Assembly: GCA_023846275.1 (NCBI GenBank) | Contig: JAIUJO010000072.1 | Location: 1,943,599 to 2,007,598 of the forward strand | Direction of reading: 5' to 3' | Length of the DNA: 64,000 nucleotides | Source of the DNA: Vanilla planifolia | Lineage: Eukaryota > Streptophyta > Magnoliopsida > Asparagales > Orchidaceae | Part shown: piece by piece, positions 14,578-27,891 of the stretch | Layout: each line of letters opens with the position of its first letter | How positions within the stretch are numbered: the stretch's first letter is position 1 | Translations under genes and position numbers: made by a program | The notes under the pieces: generated by a model | Told to the model about the DNA's origin: nothing | The model's database searches: none | What the model saw: the letters and a program-made list of their open reading frames with translations, nothing else

Positions 14578-14841
14578 ATGGAAAAAACTTCGAAGAAATA
14601 TGATAAATTATACAAGAAAGTTTTGTACCAAAATATTAAGAAGATTGAGTGTAATATCCTGGATCATGCAATTAAGTTAGAACCAAAATATACCATAAAT
14701 AATATAGAAACTCAAGAGAAGAATATTTTCCAAAACAATAAAAAAATGTTGCCTAATTCGATAGATCTTGTCATTACAACTCTAATATTTCTTTCATTTA
14801 GATTATACATCATTTACAAATACTACCAATTGACAATGTAA
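14578..14841 (+). other. Monomer-internal open frame, not called as a gene
   Basis: This 87-codon frame lies in a satellite monomer, in the same phase and position as the frame at 7120-7377. The peptide is Lys/Asn/Ile-rich, as expected of AT-rich DNA, and matches no family I recognise. Most sister monomers are broken in this phase by frameshifts or by TTCCAAG to TTCTAAG changes that create a stop. It is probably chance, or a relic at best. Confidence 0.3.
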
Positions 14842-15165
14842 ATTCGCAAAATTAATAAAAATTCTTACGTTAGTATTAAATAAATATATATTAAAATTCA
14901 AATGAGATAAACTTAAGCAATGTAATTTAAAAAATGAAAAGCATTATAAAGCTCACTCAATAGTATAATTAGAGTTTCTTGATAATATGACAAAATGGGA
15001 GTTAACAATTCAAATAAATGAGACAAAGCTAATAAGAAAATTGCATTCTAAGATATTAACAAGTTTGCATGTAACATCCTCAATCATCAAATCTGTTATG
15101 ATTCTAAAATTCTTATAATGCATGTCAAAGTAAAAAAATAGTTAAAAATATAAAAGTTAATGTTT

Positions 15166-15263
15166 AGTTTTATAGAGGTTTTAAAATTAGTATAAGTTAG
15201 TTTCTTTTATCTCTATTAGATGTCACTTGTAGTTACCATGAGTTTTATAGAGGTTTTAAAATT
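15166..15263 (+). repeat. Exact 23-bp direct repeat, 75 bp apart
   Basis: The same 23 bases (beginning AGTTTTATAGAGG) occur at 15166-15188 and 15241-15263. The duplication reiterates part of the GATAGAGCTC segment and explains why the next monomer interval is unusually long (15170 to 15664). Confidence 0.85.
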
Positions 15264-16667
15264 CTTATAAAGCATGTAGTTTCATCATGATCACACCTTA
15301 TTTGGAATAATTTTGAATTAACAAGATAAATAAGCTTAAATAAAATTAAATTAATTTTTTAATATTAAGTAAATAATGTTAAATGTGACATGAGTTAAAT
15401 TTAGGAAATGTAATACCATTAAATCAAAGTGAATTAAAAACTACATTATAAGAGTCTAAGAGTTTAACAATAATATAGTCAAATCAAAGAAAAATATTTG
15501 AAAAAATAGAGAAATATTTTAGAAATATTGTACTCTATGATACTAAGGAGTTTGAGAGTAATATGTCCATCATAAAAATATTTATAAATAAAAATGTCTT
15601 ATAAATCATGACAATATCATAGAAACTAAAATATTAAAAATTATATTAATTAATATTTAATTAGATGGAGCTTATCGAAATAAGTGTAATGACATTTGTT
15701 CGATCTCTATTGGACCTCATTTGGAATTGTTATGAATTATGCAATTAAAAAAAATATATAATAACTTGTTGGTTCAAATTAAATAAAAAAATAAGAAACA
15801 TGTAAATGTCAAACAAGATGAGATTTTATGTTACATTAAAAAAATAATGAAAATAACAAAATTTTAAAAGTGACATAAATATACAACAAATTTATAATAA
15901 ATGATTTTGAGAAAAACAACTATAACATCCTCTATTGTCAAATAAGATATGAATAAAAAAACTCAAAAACATGTAAAAACCTTTAAAAAATTAATTTTGT
16001 CTAGAATTAAATTTTTTATTATATATATGTCCTCGAACGGAATCAAACAATTTTTGTTTCATCTCTAGTGAATCACGTTTGGAATTACATTGAATTATGA
16101 AACAAAACAATACGAAATAATAACAAATTATTAATGTAATATGATGGAAACACTTTTAAAGCTTAAATTAGATAAATGAGATAAATTGAAGTAATGCGAT
16201 ATAGCCAAATAAAATGATGTAAAGCTCAAACTGGAAGATAATTAAAGTTTCATTATTGAAAAAAAGAGATAAACTTAAACAAAGGTGGTAAAGTTTTAGG
16301 AAAAACTACAATAAAAATTACTAAGGAGATTGAGTGTGACATCATTGATCATCAAAATTAGCTACGAATTGAAATGTTTAATTAAACCAACCAAAACATG
16401 CCTTAGAAAATTTAAATTAATGAGACTAATTATATGAGAAAATTGCATTCCAATATAATAAGGTGATCAAGATAAAATCAAGTACATATTAGAATTTCTA
16501 GTAAGGCATGCCAAAATCTTAGAAAATAAAGTATTTGAAAATATTAAAATAAATAGTTAATTGGATACGGGTAGTTGAGATAGGTACAATGGTGTTTGTT
16601 TCTTTGAACTTTATTTAAAATTTCCATGAATTTCAAAATTAAATAATGATAAATAACAAAAAAATTA

Positions 16668-16686
16668 ATATATATATATATATATA
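16668..16686. repeat. (AT)n microsatellite in monomer tail
   Basis: The AT run sits at the monomer position that normally reads AAATATATATTAAAG. It is one of several independent expansions at that position. Confidence 0.9.
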
Positions 16687-18494
16687 GTAAAACATAGATA
16701 AGATATATTAAAACAATGTAATGTAACCAAACCAAAATACTGTCTAGGACAAGGGAATGGAGACTTAAAGTTTTAACTTAATATAATGAAATCTAAGTTA
16801 AAAATTTTAAGAAATGAGAAAAACTCTATATGAATGTTGCATTTTAAGATACATTAAGACCAAATGTGACATTCAACAACACCATATTGTATATGAATAA
16901 AAATATTTCATAAACATTGTTACAACTATTAAAAAAAATTAAGAATTTCAAAATGAATATTTAATTAGATAGATCTGGTGAAGATGAATCCAACAACATT
17001 TATCTAATATCCCTAAAATCTTATTAGGAATTACTATGATTTATAAATATAATGAAAATTAAGCTAAAATATTATATTCATCTAAAACAAATATATCTTA
17101 AACTAAAAAAATGATTGATTTAAGTAATTTAATATAAAAAAATAAATGTGATGTAAAGGTCAAGTAAGATGAGAAGTAGAGTTTTGTTATAATATAACTA
17201 AATAAGAGCAAAAAAATTTGGAGAAATGAGATAAATTTTATGGGAAGCTGCATTCGAGATATTGAAGAGATAAAGTGTAACTTAATTAACTATCAAGTCA
17301 AGTGATTATCAAAATATCTCATAAAAATGGAAATTTTCTATGAAATTAAATGTTTAAAATTTGTAAATGCTTATTTAATTTCATAGAGCTCGTCAAGATG
17401 TGTTCAATGATACTTATTTTGTCTTGATGAGACCTTATTTGGCATTGTTAAAAACTTCTAAATTAAATAAGCATAAAAAATATGAAACACCATAACATTA
17501 AGTAAATACATATTAAAATGATGTGAAATAAATTGAATAAATGTAAAATAACCAAATAAAAGACAAGAAAAAGTGACATGAGATGGTATTTAGAGTAACA
17601 TAAATTGTGTAAGAAATAGCATGAAATGTTGCTAAGAAGCACAAGTTAACAATCTAGTTCGTTAAATTAGACATAATTTGAAATAACACATAAAAGCTGT
17701 AGAAACTATAAAAATAAAGTTTTTTAAATATAAAAATTAATATTTACTTTTTTAAATCTCATGAAAATGAGTATGAAAATTTTCGTTTTCCCTCGCCTAG
17801 CCCTCATTCAGAATTACTATGTATTATCAAATTAAATAAGAAAAATAATGATAAAGTGTCATTTCTATATTAAGTAAATATATTTCAACTTTGAAATGAG
17901 AGAAATGGATATATTGTTAAATAACCAAATCAATGATATGCAAAGGTCACACAAGTGATCAATTAGAATTCCATTTAAATTAAAATAAACATAAGAAAAA
18001 AATTTAAGAAATAAGAGAAGTATAAAAATCAATTTCTATTTTTGAGGAGCTCGATGAGATGAGTCCAACAATGGTATTTCATGTCGATTGGATATTATTT
18101 TCAAATATTGTAAATAAGAAAATAAAATAAGGATAAATATAAACAAATTATTATTTTAATCTTTAGAAGTTTATATTAAACCTAAATTTAGATAAATAGA
18201 TGCAATGTAGTTAATAATAGCATCGTGATATAAAGATCACGTTATAAGATCTTTAGACTGACATAGTAATATAACCAAATCAAAGCATAAAAATGGAAAA
18301 AATAAGATAAATTATATGAGAAGGTTACCTTCTAAGATACTTGGGTCATCGAGGATAACATATTTTTTATAAAACTCATCAAGAAGAGTCTAATAACATA
18401 TGTTTTATCTCAGTTAGAGCTTTTTTGGAAACACTATGAATTAACAAACAAAAAATGTATAAATAATTAGAAATTAATTTTCTAATATTAGTAA

Positions 18495-18510
18495 ATATAT
18501 ATATATATAT
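18495..18510. repeat. (AT)8 microsatellite in monomer tail
   Basis: A perfect AT run at the same monomer tail position as those at 16668, 20055, 56812 and 63029. Confidence 0.9.
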
Positions 18511-20054
18511 GAAATATTAAATGAGATAAATTGAAGATATCTAATAATAAAAAATCATGGTGATGTAAGTATACAATGAGAGAAGATTTAGAGTTACATA
18601 AAAATACGATAAAATCAAACCCAAAAATTTGATAAACTGAGGTGAATTTTATGTAAAGTTGCAATCTAAGGTACTAACAAAATTGAGCGTAACATTTTTT
18701 ATTAGCAAATTAAGTACAAATTTAAATAACTTTTAAAGTAAGAAAAAACGTTAAAAATTAAAGTATTCAAAAAGGAAAAAATAAATATTGATTAATACAA
18801 CTAAGTGAGGTGATACCAATGACTTGTTTTATCTCCATTAGTATTTGTTTAAAATTATAGTCATTGGTCAAAGTAAATAACAATAATTAATAAAAAATTA
18901 TGATTTTAAGAATAATTAAATATAATTAATAAAGTTGAAATAAGACCAATTGCAATAATTTAATATAAAAAATGCAAAAAAATACTATGGAGATCAAGTG
19001 TTAAATCCTCGATTGTTAAAACAAGTACGAATGATAAAGCCTTTATGACATGATAAAGCCCTAGTGAATAAACTTTTATGAAATATAAAAATTAATATTG
19101 AATTGGATAAAGTTTTTTGAGATAATTGTCATGATATTTGATTAGTTTCTATCAAATGTTATTTAGAATAATTATGAATTACCAAAGTAAAGAAGCATAA
19201 ATAACAATAAATTATTTATTTAAGATTTTGCAAATATATTTTAAAACTAAAAAAGATAAGTTTTAGCCATGTATTATAATAAAACAATTACAATGTAAGG
19301 CCCACACAGATGAGGAATTGGGGTTAAATACTAGTATCACATAATTAAATAAAAAATATGAGGAAATGAAATAAACGTTTTAGGAAAGTCGCATTCCAAG
19401 ATACCAATGAAAACAAATGTAATATCCTCAATCATCAAAAAAGTATGAATCAAAATTCTCATAAAACATGCCAAAAATAAATAAAATATATTTTAGACTA
19501 TAAAAATAAATACTTAGAGTTTGTTGAGATGAGTGAAATGAAGAGTTTTTTGTCTTGTTTTAACCATAGTTGAAATTACATTGAAATATCCAATTACACA
19601 AACATAAATTAAAATAAATTATTAGTTTAAAGTAAAATAAATATATATTAAAAAAATTTATGATAATTTGAATAAATTTAATACAACTAAATTAAATTAA
19701 TGTAAATGTCACATGAGAGAACATTTAAGATTACATAGAAATCTAACCAAATCAAAATAAAAAACTTAAAAATGTCAAAAATTATATGGTAATACTGCAT
19801 TCCAAGATGCTGATAAGATTTAGTAAACATCCTGGATCATCAAATAATGTAAAAATTGAAATATCTCATAATATATACAAATATCCTTGAAAGACAATGA
19901 AAAATATAAAAATAAATATTTAATTATATAAAGTACATGAGGATGATTCCAATAATGTATGTGCCATCTTCAAGAGACATCATTTGGAATTTCTATTAAT
20001 TACCAAAACTAAATAAAAACGGTAATACAAAATTATTATTATAACATTAAGACA

Positions 20055-20073
20055 ATATATATATATATATATA
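20055..20073. repeat. (AT)n microsatellite in monomer tail
   Basis: An AT run followed by ACATACATA, at the monomer tail position. Confidence 0.9.
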
Positions 20074-21454
20074 CATACATAAGAAAACAATATAAGTAAG
20101 CATATATCAAATAATGCACAAAAATATAAGAAAACAAAATTTTAAAAATACAAGTAATGAAAAATAAAAATGAATTATTAATTTCAAATTTAGTAAGCCT
20201 ATATTAGTGTTAAAAAAGATATATCAAAATATTATAATTTATTCAAATAAATTGATATCAAAGTCACACAAGCAAAAAATAGGAGTTTCATAGTAATCGA
20301 ACTAAAGTAAAAAAATGTAGAAATATGTTAAATGGATTAAAAAAGCTATGTTCCATGCATAAAAAAGCTATGAGTGCAATGATACTTGTTTTGCCACAAA
20401 TTCAAAATATATAGAATAACTCAGAATGAAGAAAGTAAATATGAATAAATAATAAAAAATTATTAGTTTAATATTTAGGAAATATGTATTAAAGTTGAAG
20501 TAAGATAAATTAATCAATGTATTGTAACAAAATTAAAACATTGTAAAGGTCTTAATAAAAGAGAAGAAGACTTTCATAGAATTATAACAAACTCAAATAA
20601 AAAAACTTTGAAGAAATAAGATAAATTGTTCAGGAAAGTTGCATTTCAAGATATTAAGGAGATCAAGTGTAACACTCTTAACAGCGCAATCAAGAATGAA
20701 TTGAAAGTCTTATAGAAAATGAAAAACTCCTTGAAAAACATACTTGGAATTATAAAATTATATACTTAAATAGAGAGAGCTCATTAAGGTGAGTCCAATG
20801 GCATTTGTTTTGTCTCAATTGGACTTCATTTAGAATTACAACTAATTATTCAAGTAAGCAAACATCAATTATAAGAAAATTATTTGTTTAAAATAAAGTA
20901 GATACATAATAAACTTGAATTGAGTCAAATTGAAATAAAGTAATATAACCAAAATAAAAGTGATATTAAGGTCGCATTAGAGGTGATTTAAATGATATAA
21001 AGGTCACGTGATAGGATATTTATAGTTTCGTAGTAATACAAAAAAACCAAAGCAAAACATTTAAAAAATTGGATAAATTGTACAAGAATGTTGTATTCAA
21101 AATAGTAAGGAAATCTAGTGTAACATCATTGGGGGGTCAAATAAGATATGAACAAAAATTTCTTATCAGGAATAAGAAATACTAAAAAATAATTTAAAAT
21201 ATAAAAACAAACTATTAATTGTTTAAACTTAATCGAGATATGTTCAATGACATTTATTTCATCTCAATAGAAACTTGTTTAAAATTAATAAAAATTACTA
21301 ATTTAAACAAGCATAAATTATCACAAATTATTATTTTAGAAGTAAGCAAATATATTTTAAAATACAATAGAGAAAAGAAACAATCTTTATTTCAAAAAGA
21401 AAGCAAAGTAATGGTCACAGGAGAGGAGATTTAGAATCATAAAGTATTATACTA

Positions 21455-23010
21455 TATATCTTATCTAAGCTTTAACATATATTTCCTAAATATTAAAATA
21501 ATAACATATTATTATTGACTTTATTTTCTTTAATAACTCAAAATAAATCAAAATGTGTTCCAAACAAGATAAAACAAACAACATTGGACTCAGAACAAGC
21601 TTTATCTATTTAAATATTCATTTTTAAATACTTAAACATTTACTTTTTTAGGGTTTTTACGTGCTATATGACACATTTTGATTCCTCCATGATATCATGT
21701 TCAAAGACATTATGCTTGATCACCAAAGCACCTTGGATGCATTGTTAATGTACAATTTTTCATATTTTGTTTAATTTTTCATATTAACTTGGATATTTTC
21801 TAAATAACTCTATATCTCTTCTTTTGTAACCTTTACATTACTTTAATATAGATCTATTACATTGATTCAAATTATTATTATGCATTTATATACTTTGGTA
21901 ATCATAATAATTTCAAATAGATCTTGATAAAGAAGAAACAAATGTTGTTAAACTCATCACAGGAGCTTTAAAAATGTAAATACTCATTTCTATATTTTTA
22001 CATATCTTTCTCTATGGTTCTAGCATGGTTTTTTGAGACACTTCCATTCACACTAGATTTATGATCAATCTTGTTACAATCGATCTCCTATTTTTCTTGG
22101 AGTGCAACTTTTGACTATAGCTTATCTCACTTAAATTTTTTTATGATTTGGTTATACTACTATAAAACCCTAATTCTCTTCCTATGTTATCTTTGCATCA
22201 ATTTTATTTTATTATATAACAATTATTTAATTAATCTCATTTTAGCTTTGATATATATTTAGTTTATATTTAAATAATAAATTCCTTTCATTTATCCATA
22301 ATTTTTTATAATTCATAATAATTCTAAATGAGATTTGATTATGATGAAAATGTTGTCATTATTCATTTAGATGAAATTCATTCCCTTAAATATTAATTTT
22401 TATATTTTTAAAAATTTTAATATTCAATGATTAAATATATTTTATAAGATATTTTAATTCATGCATAATGTGACAATATATATTAACAAATTCGATGTCC
22501 TAATATATTGGAATGTCATTTTCTCATAAACTTTATCTCACCTCTGCTATTTTTAACCTTCAATTTGGTTGTATTAAATTGTAACTCTAATCTCTTCTAA
22601 TGTGACAATTGCATCATAGTGATTTGGTTAATCATATTACTTCATTCTATGTAATTTAAACTCTAATATATATGCTTGTATTTTAAAAAATTATTATTAT
22701 TATTTATATTTATTTAATTTATAATTCATAGTACTCTAAATGTGGTCCAATCAAGACTAAACAAATGACCATGAGACCCTTCTCGATGTGTAATATCTAA
22801 TTTAATATTCATTAAAATAGTTTTCAGTATTTTATTTTCTATCATTTTTGTAATGCTTTATAAGGCATTTTGATTTGTACCTAATTGAAATTCTTGTATG
22901 TTACACTCGAACTCCTTGGTATATTGAAGTAACATTCTCAATTAATATATGCCATTTCTTCATGTTTTTCTCTTTCATTTTTTTATAATATTATGCCACT
23001 CTAAATCTAT
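21455..23010 (-). repeat. Satellite array, reverse block R1
   Basis: The same monomer is read in the opposite sense: TTTATCTCATTTTAGC-like, then AATAATAACATATTATTATT, then GGTCTAATCGAGATGAAAC-like, GGACTCATCTCGATGAGC-like and ATCTCATTTCTTCAAA-like elements in reverse-complement order. It holds about four monomers. The switch from forward lies at about 21454 (forward AGTATTATAC meets reverse TATCTTATCTAAGC). The switch back is at about 23010 (reverse CACTCTAAATCTAT meets forward TAAAGCACAAATTAG). No gene is seen. Confidence 0.83.
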
Positions 23011-26000
23011 CTAAAGCACAAATTAGAATATCTTATAAACCATATAAAAAATTTTAGATAATAAAAAATTTGAAAATATGGAAATAAATATTTAATTATA
23101 TGATGAACTTGGACATTACTCCAATGAAGTGCACCTTTATCGATTATCAAAATAGGCGCTTGATAAGTTGTCTCATAAAATGTTTCAAAATCTTAGAGAA
23201 CAAAATATTTAAATTTTTTGAAATATATTTAATTAAAATGAGCTCATCAAGTTTACTTCAATGATATTTGCTTCAACATGACTAGACTTCACTTGGAATT
23301 ACAATGAATTACCATTTAAATAAACATAAATTATAATTTACTATTATCTCAAAATTAAATAGATATATATTAAAGAAGAAACAAGATAATTTTTAGAAAT
23401 GTAGTACATTATAATGAAAAAATTGTAATGGTCAAACAAAAGATTTAGACTTTCTTTTGAAGTATAACCAAATGAAGAAGAAAAATTTTAAAAATAAGGT
23501 AAATTTTAGCAAAAAAAAATTAATTTACATCATATAGAAGCAATCAAGAGTGACAACCTTAATCGTCAATTTTGATAAGAATTTAAATATCTCAAAAAGC
23601 TTGCCAAAACCTAAGATAATAAAATATTTTGAAATGTAAAAACTGAGTATTTAATTTTGTACATCTCATCGAGATTAATCAAGTACCTTTCTTTCATCTC
23701 CATCATGAATTATCTCGAATTATAGAAAATTACTAAATTAAATAATACAATAATAAATTATTAATTTGAAATATATTAAAGTTGAGATGAGATAAATTGA
23801 ACTGATGAAGTTTATCCAATTCAAAGAAATTTAGGGTTCTTATAAGAGGAGAATAAGAGTATAACAGCAATATAACAAAAGAAAAATATTGGAAAAATGA
23901 AAAAAAATTATATTGAAAAATTGCATTACAACCAAAAAAGGAAATTAGGCATAACACTATTGATCATTAAAATAAAGCACAAATAAAAAATATTCTAAAG
24001 TATGCCAAAAGGAAAGAAAAAATAATAAAAAATAATTTCATAAGGTAAAACCACTAATAGTGATGAAATTTTCTATTAATATTATGTGAATAAATTTAAA
24101 AACTAAAAAGGGATTAATTAAAGCATTGTAATAAAACACAATAAAAACTTGTAAATGTCACATGAGAGGAAATTTAGTGTTAAATAGTTTGAGAAATAAT
24201 GAGATGAGTAGTATAGGAATGTAACATTTAAAGACACTAAAAAGATCTGATGTAACATTCTTGATCACAAGAATTGCGTATCAAAATAACTTGTAAAATG
24301 TATTACAGTTTTAACAAAACTAATCATCTAAAAATTATAAAAAAATATATTTAATATGATAGAGCTCATTGAGATAAGCCTGATGATGTTTTGTTCATCT
24401 TGATTGGAGTGTATTTTTAATTTCTACAAATTTTTAAAATTAAATAGTAATAAATAAAATTAAATTACCATTTTTATATGAGAAAATATATATCAAAAGT
24501 GAAAGGAGATTAATTTAAGGAAGTTAATGCAACCAAATAAAAATGTTGTAAAGAGCATAGGAGAGGAGATTTAGAGTTGCACAATAATAAACAAAAAAGT
24601 AAAAAAAATAGAATTAATGAGATTGATTATCAAATGATAGTTGTATTCTCAGAAACTAAAGATGTTGCCGATAAGATTCTTGTTTATAAAATCGACTACA
24701 ATCAAAATGTCTTATAAAGCATGCTAAAACCCTAAAAGCCTAAATATTTTAAAATTCCCTAGTCCACTGACATATCCTTTGACTTGATCGAAACACATTT
24801 TAAATTACTACGAATAAATTTTGAATTTTTTGTTAAATAAATTGATATTAAAGATGAAATGAGAAAACTTAAAGAAATTTAATATAACTAAATGAAAGAT
24901 ACACAATGGCCACAAAGATGACTTTTGGAGTTTTACACTTATATAACCAAATTAACAAAAAAGGGAAAAGAGAAAAATACTAAATTATTAATTTAATATT
25001 AAATAAATATATATATTAAATGTAAAATTAGATGATTTTGAGCAATATAATATAATCCAAACAAAGTAATCAAAATGTTGCACAATAAGAGATTTAGGAT
25101 TGTAAAGTATAATAAAGAATTCAAAGCAAAACATTTGATGAAACTAATAACATTGAGCACAACATCCTCGATCATCAAATCAATTACACATAAAAATACG
25201 TCGTAAATAATGTAAAATGCCAATAAATAAATACTTTTTAAAAATCAAAATTTATATTTAATTAGAGAAATCTCATTAAAATGGGTCGATTAATGTTTAC
25301 TTTGTCTCCATCAATTTTGATTGGAAATACTGCAAATTATGATGGGAAATAAATATAAATAATAATAGTTAAAAATTTAATAAAAACCAAATATATATTG
25401 AACATAAAATAAGATAAATTAATGGAATGTTATATTAAAAAATAAAAGTATGGTCACAAGACAAGAGAACTAAATTTTCTTAATAGTATAAGCAAATCAA
25501 ATTGAAAGATTTCAAAAAATAAGAAACTTTTTTTGGTAAAGTCACTTTCCATGATACCAAGATGGCCAAGCTTTGTATTCTCAATCATCAATTCAAGTAC
25601 GAACTAAACATCCCAATGAATTTCAAAATCATAAAAATTTAATATTTAAAAATATAGAAAATTATTATTTTATTACATAAAGCATAAAAGATGAGTCACA
25701 TAACATTTGTTTGCTTTCATTAGACCTCATTTAGAATTACTACGAATTATGAATTTTTTTTAAAAAGAATAACATAGTATTATTTAGTGTTAAATAGATG
25801 TATATTAAACTATAAGATAAAATGAAGTAATGTAGTACAACAAAATGAAATGTAAATGTCACACTAAAGGAGATTTAGAGTTACATTATAGAGCCAAGTG
25901 AAACATTTTAGGAATTTGGATTCATTGTATTGAAAAGTTCTATTTCAAGATACTGAGAAGATCAAGTGCAACATCTTAGATAGTTAAGTATGATAAAAAA

Positions 26001-27891
26001 TAATATCTTGTGAAGAATGAAAAAAATCTTAAGGAAAAACAATTATATATTAAGACAATGAACAATTAATTTGATCCAACATGTGGAGATAAAACCAAAT
26101 CATTGGGAAGGAAAGGTCACATTATAGAGGATTTATTGTTACATAATAATATAAACAATTCAAATATAAAAAATTGAAGAAATAAGATAAATGTTAGGGT
26201 TGTTGTATTCCAACATGTTAAGGAGATCGAGTGAAGCTTTCTTATTCTTCAAATTAGGTAAAAATTAAAATGTCACATAAAGACCACCAAAATATGAGAA
26301 AATAACATATTTGAAAATATAAAAGTACATTTAATTAGGTTGAGCCTATCAAAGTGAGTCTAATGATAATTTTTATTTTATGTTGGACATTCTTCAAAAA
26401 TATTATGAATTAATAAAGAAAATAAACAAAAACAATAAGAATTATTATTTTAATATTAACTTGAATAGTATTAAAATTGAAATGAGATAAATTAAAGCAA
26501 GACAATATAAACAAATCAAAGTGTTGTAATAGGCACACTAGAGGAGAATTAGACCTTCATAATAATCTCAACAAATGAAACAAAAAGAACTGGATAAAAT
26601 AGACACATTATGTGGTTAGGCGGCATTTGAAGGTACTAAGAAGTATAACATCCTTGATTTTAGTTAAAGTACAAATCAAAATTCCTCTTTAAGTTACCCT
26701 TAAAACTAAAAATAAAAAGTTTAGAACCATAAAAAAATTAAATTTAATTAAGTGGTGCTAAATCATATTAGTCAAATGATATTTATTTTGTATCTATGAA
26801 ACATCATTTTCTATTTCTACAAATCATTGATGTAAATATGGATAAATAATAATAATTAGCTGTTACAAAGTGAATTTATAACAAAGCTAAAATTGCATTA
26901 GTTGAAGTAACATAACATTGCCAAATCAAAGCAATGAATTGATCATACTAGAGGAGAATTAGAGTTTTGTAGCAATAAATCAAAATGAAAGAAAAAGATT
27001 TGAAAAAAAAATCAGATATTAGTTAAATTACAGTTGCATTGTAACATACCAAGTACAAAAAAAACATTTGATCAAATGATGTAACTTTTACAAGAAAGTA
27101 GTATTCCAAGAGTCAAGATTACACCTAATGACAATTTTTTCATCTCAAATGGACATTGTTTTGAACTATTGGTAACTAAGAAAAATAGATATGTTTCAAT
27201 AATAATAAATCTTTACTTTACTATTAAGTTAACAAATGTTAAAGTTGAAAGGAGATAAATTAAAACATTGCAATTTAACAAAAGTGAAAGTGATACGAGG
27301 GTGACATGTGAGGGATTTGATGATACATAATAATAAAAAAATTAAAAAGAATCATTCGATGAAATAGGACAAATTATATGAGAATGTTGTATACCAAAAC
27401 ACTAATGATATTTAGTGTAAACTCATCTATTATTATATTGGTATTACCAAAATATCTCATAAAACATGATAAAACTCTAGAAAATAAAATATTTGAAAAA
27501 GTAGAAGATAAAATTTAACTGCATGGAGTTGTTAAAACGAGACCAACAACATTTGTTTGTTCTCAGTTAGACAATTTTTGTAATTTTTATGAGTTGCACA
27601 ATTAAATAAGCATAAATAATTATAAATTAATATTATAATATATTTTAAAGAATATTATAGCTATTATGAGATAAATTAAAGCAATGTATTCTAATTAAAT
27701 CATATTAACACAAATGTCACAAAGAGAAGGATTTGAATTTCATAGTAATATAACAAAATTAATACTAAATATTTCAAGAAATGAAATAACTTTTGAAGAA
27801 AAGTTCACTACAAGACAATGAGTTCACTATAATGTCTTTAATTGTTAAATGATGTATGAATCAAAATATCTCAAAAGGCTTCCCAAACCTT
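23011..27891 (+). repeat. Satellite array, forward block F2
   Basis: About twelve forward monomers. Landmarks include GAGCTCATCAAG near 23228, GATAGAGCTCATTGAG near 24358 and AGGAGATTTAGAGTTGCAC near 24563. It ends in TCAAAAGGCTTCCCAAACC, where the sense flips to reverse at about 27891. The minus-strand open frames at 23733-23957 and 24999-25223 are AT-rich shadows, not genes. Confidence 0.83.

Larger units (their letters stand above)
5281..21454 (+). repeat. Diverged ~400-bp satellite array, forward block F1b
   Basis: This is the longest uninterrupted forward run, about 40 monomers. The start of the GATAGAGCTC landmark falls near 5490, 5845, 6178, 6520, 6890, 7293, 7701, 8117, 8534, 8965, 9369, 9796, 10162 and 10505, then near 11181, 11600, 12012, 12417, 12832, 13244, 13928, 14344, 14760, 15170, 15664, 16564, 16968, 17382 and on to about 21220. 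Spacings of 403-431 bp dominate. Shorter monomers (333-370 bp) cluster at 5.5-6.9 kb. Internal deletions produce obvious jumps at about 10795, 13610 and 16400. The open frames at 7120-7377 and 14578-14841 lie inside monomers and are treated under findings, not as genes. Nothing else is visible in this stretch. Confidence 0.87.
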
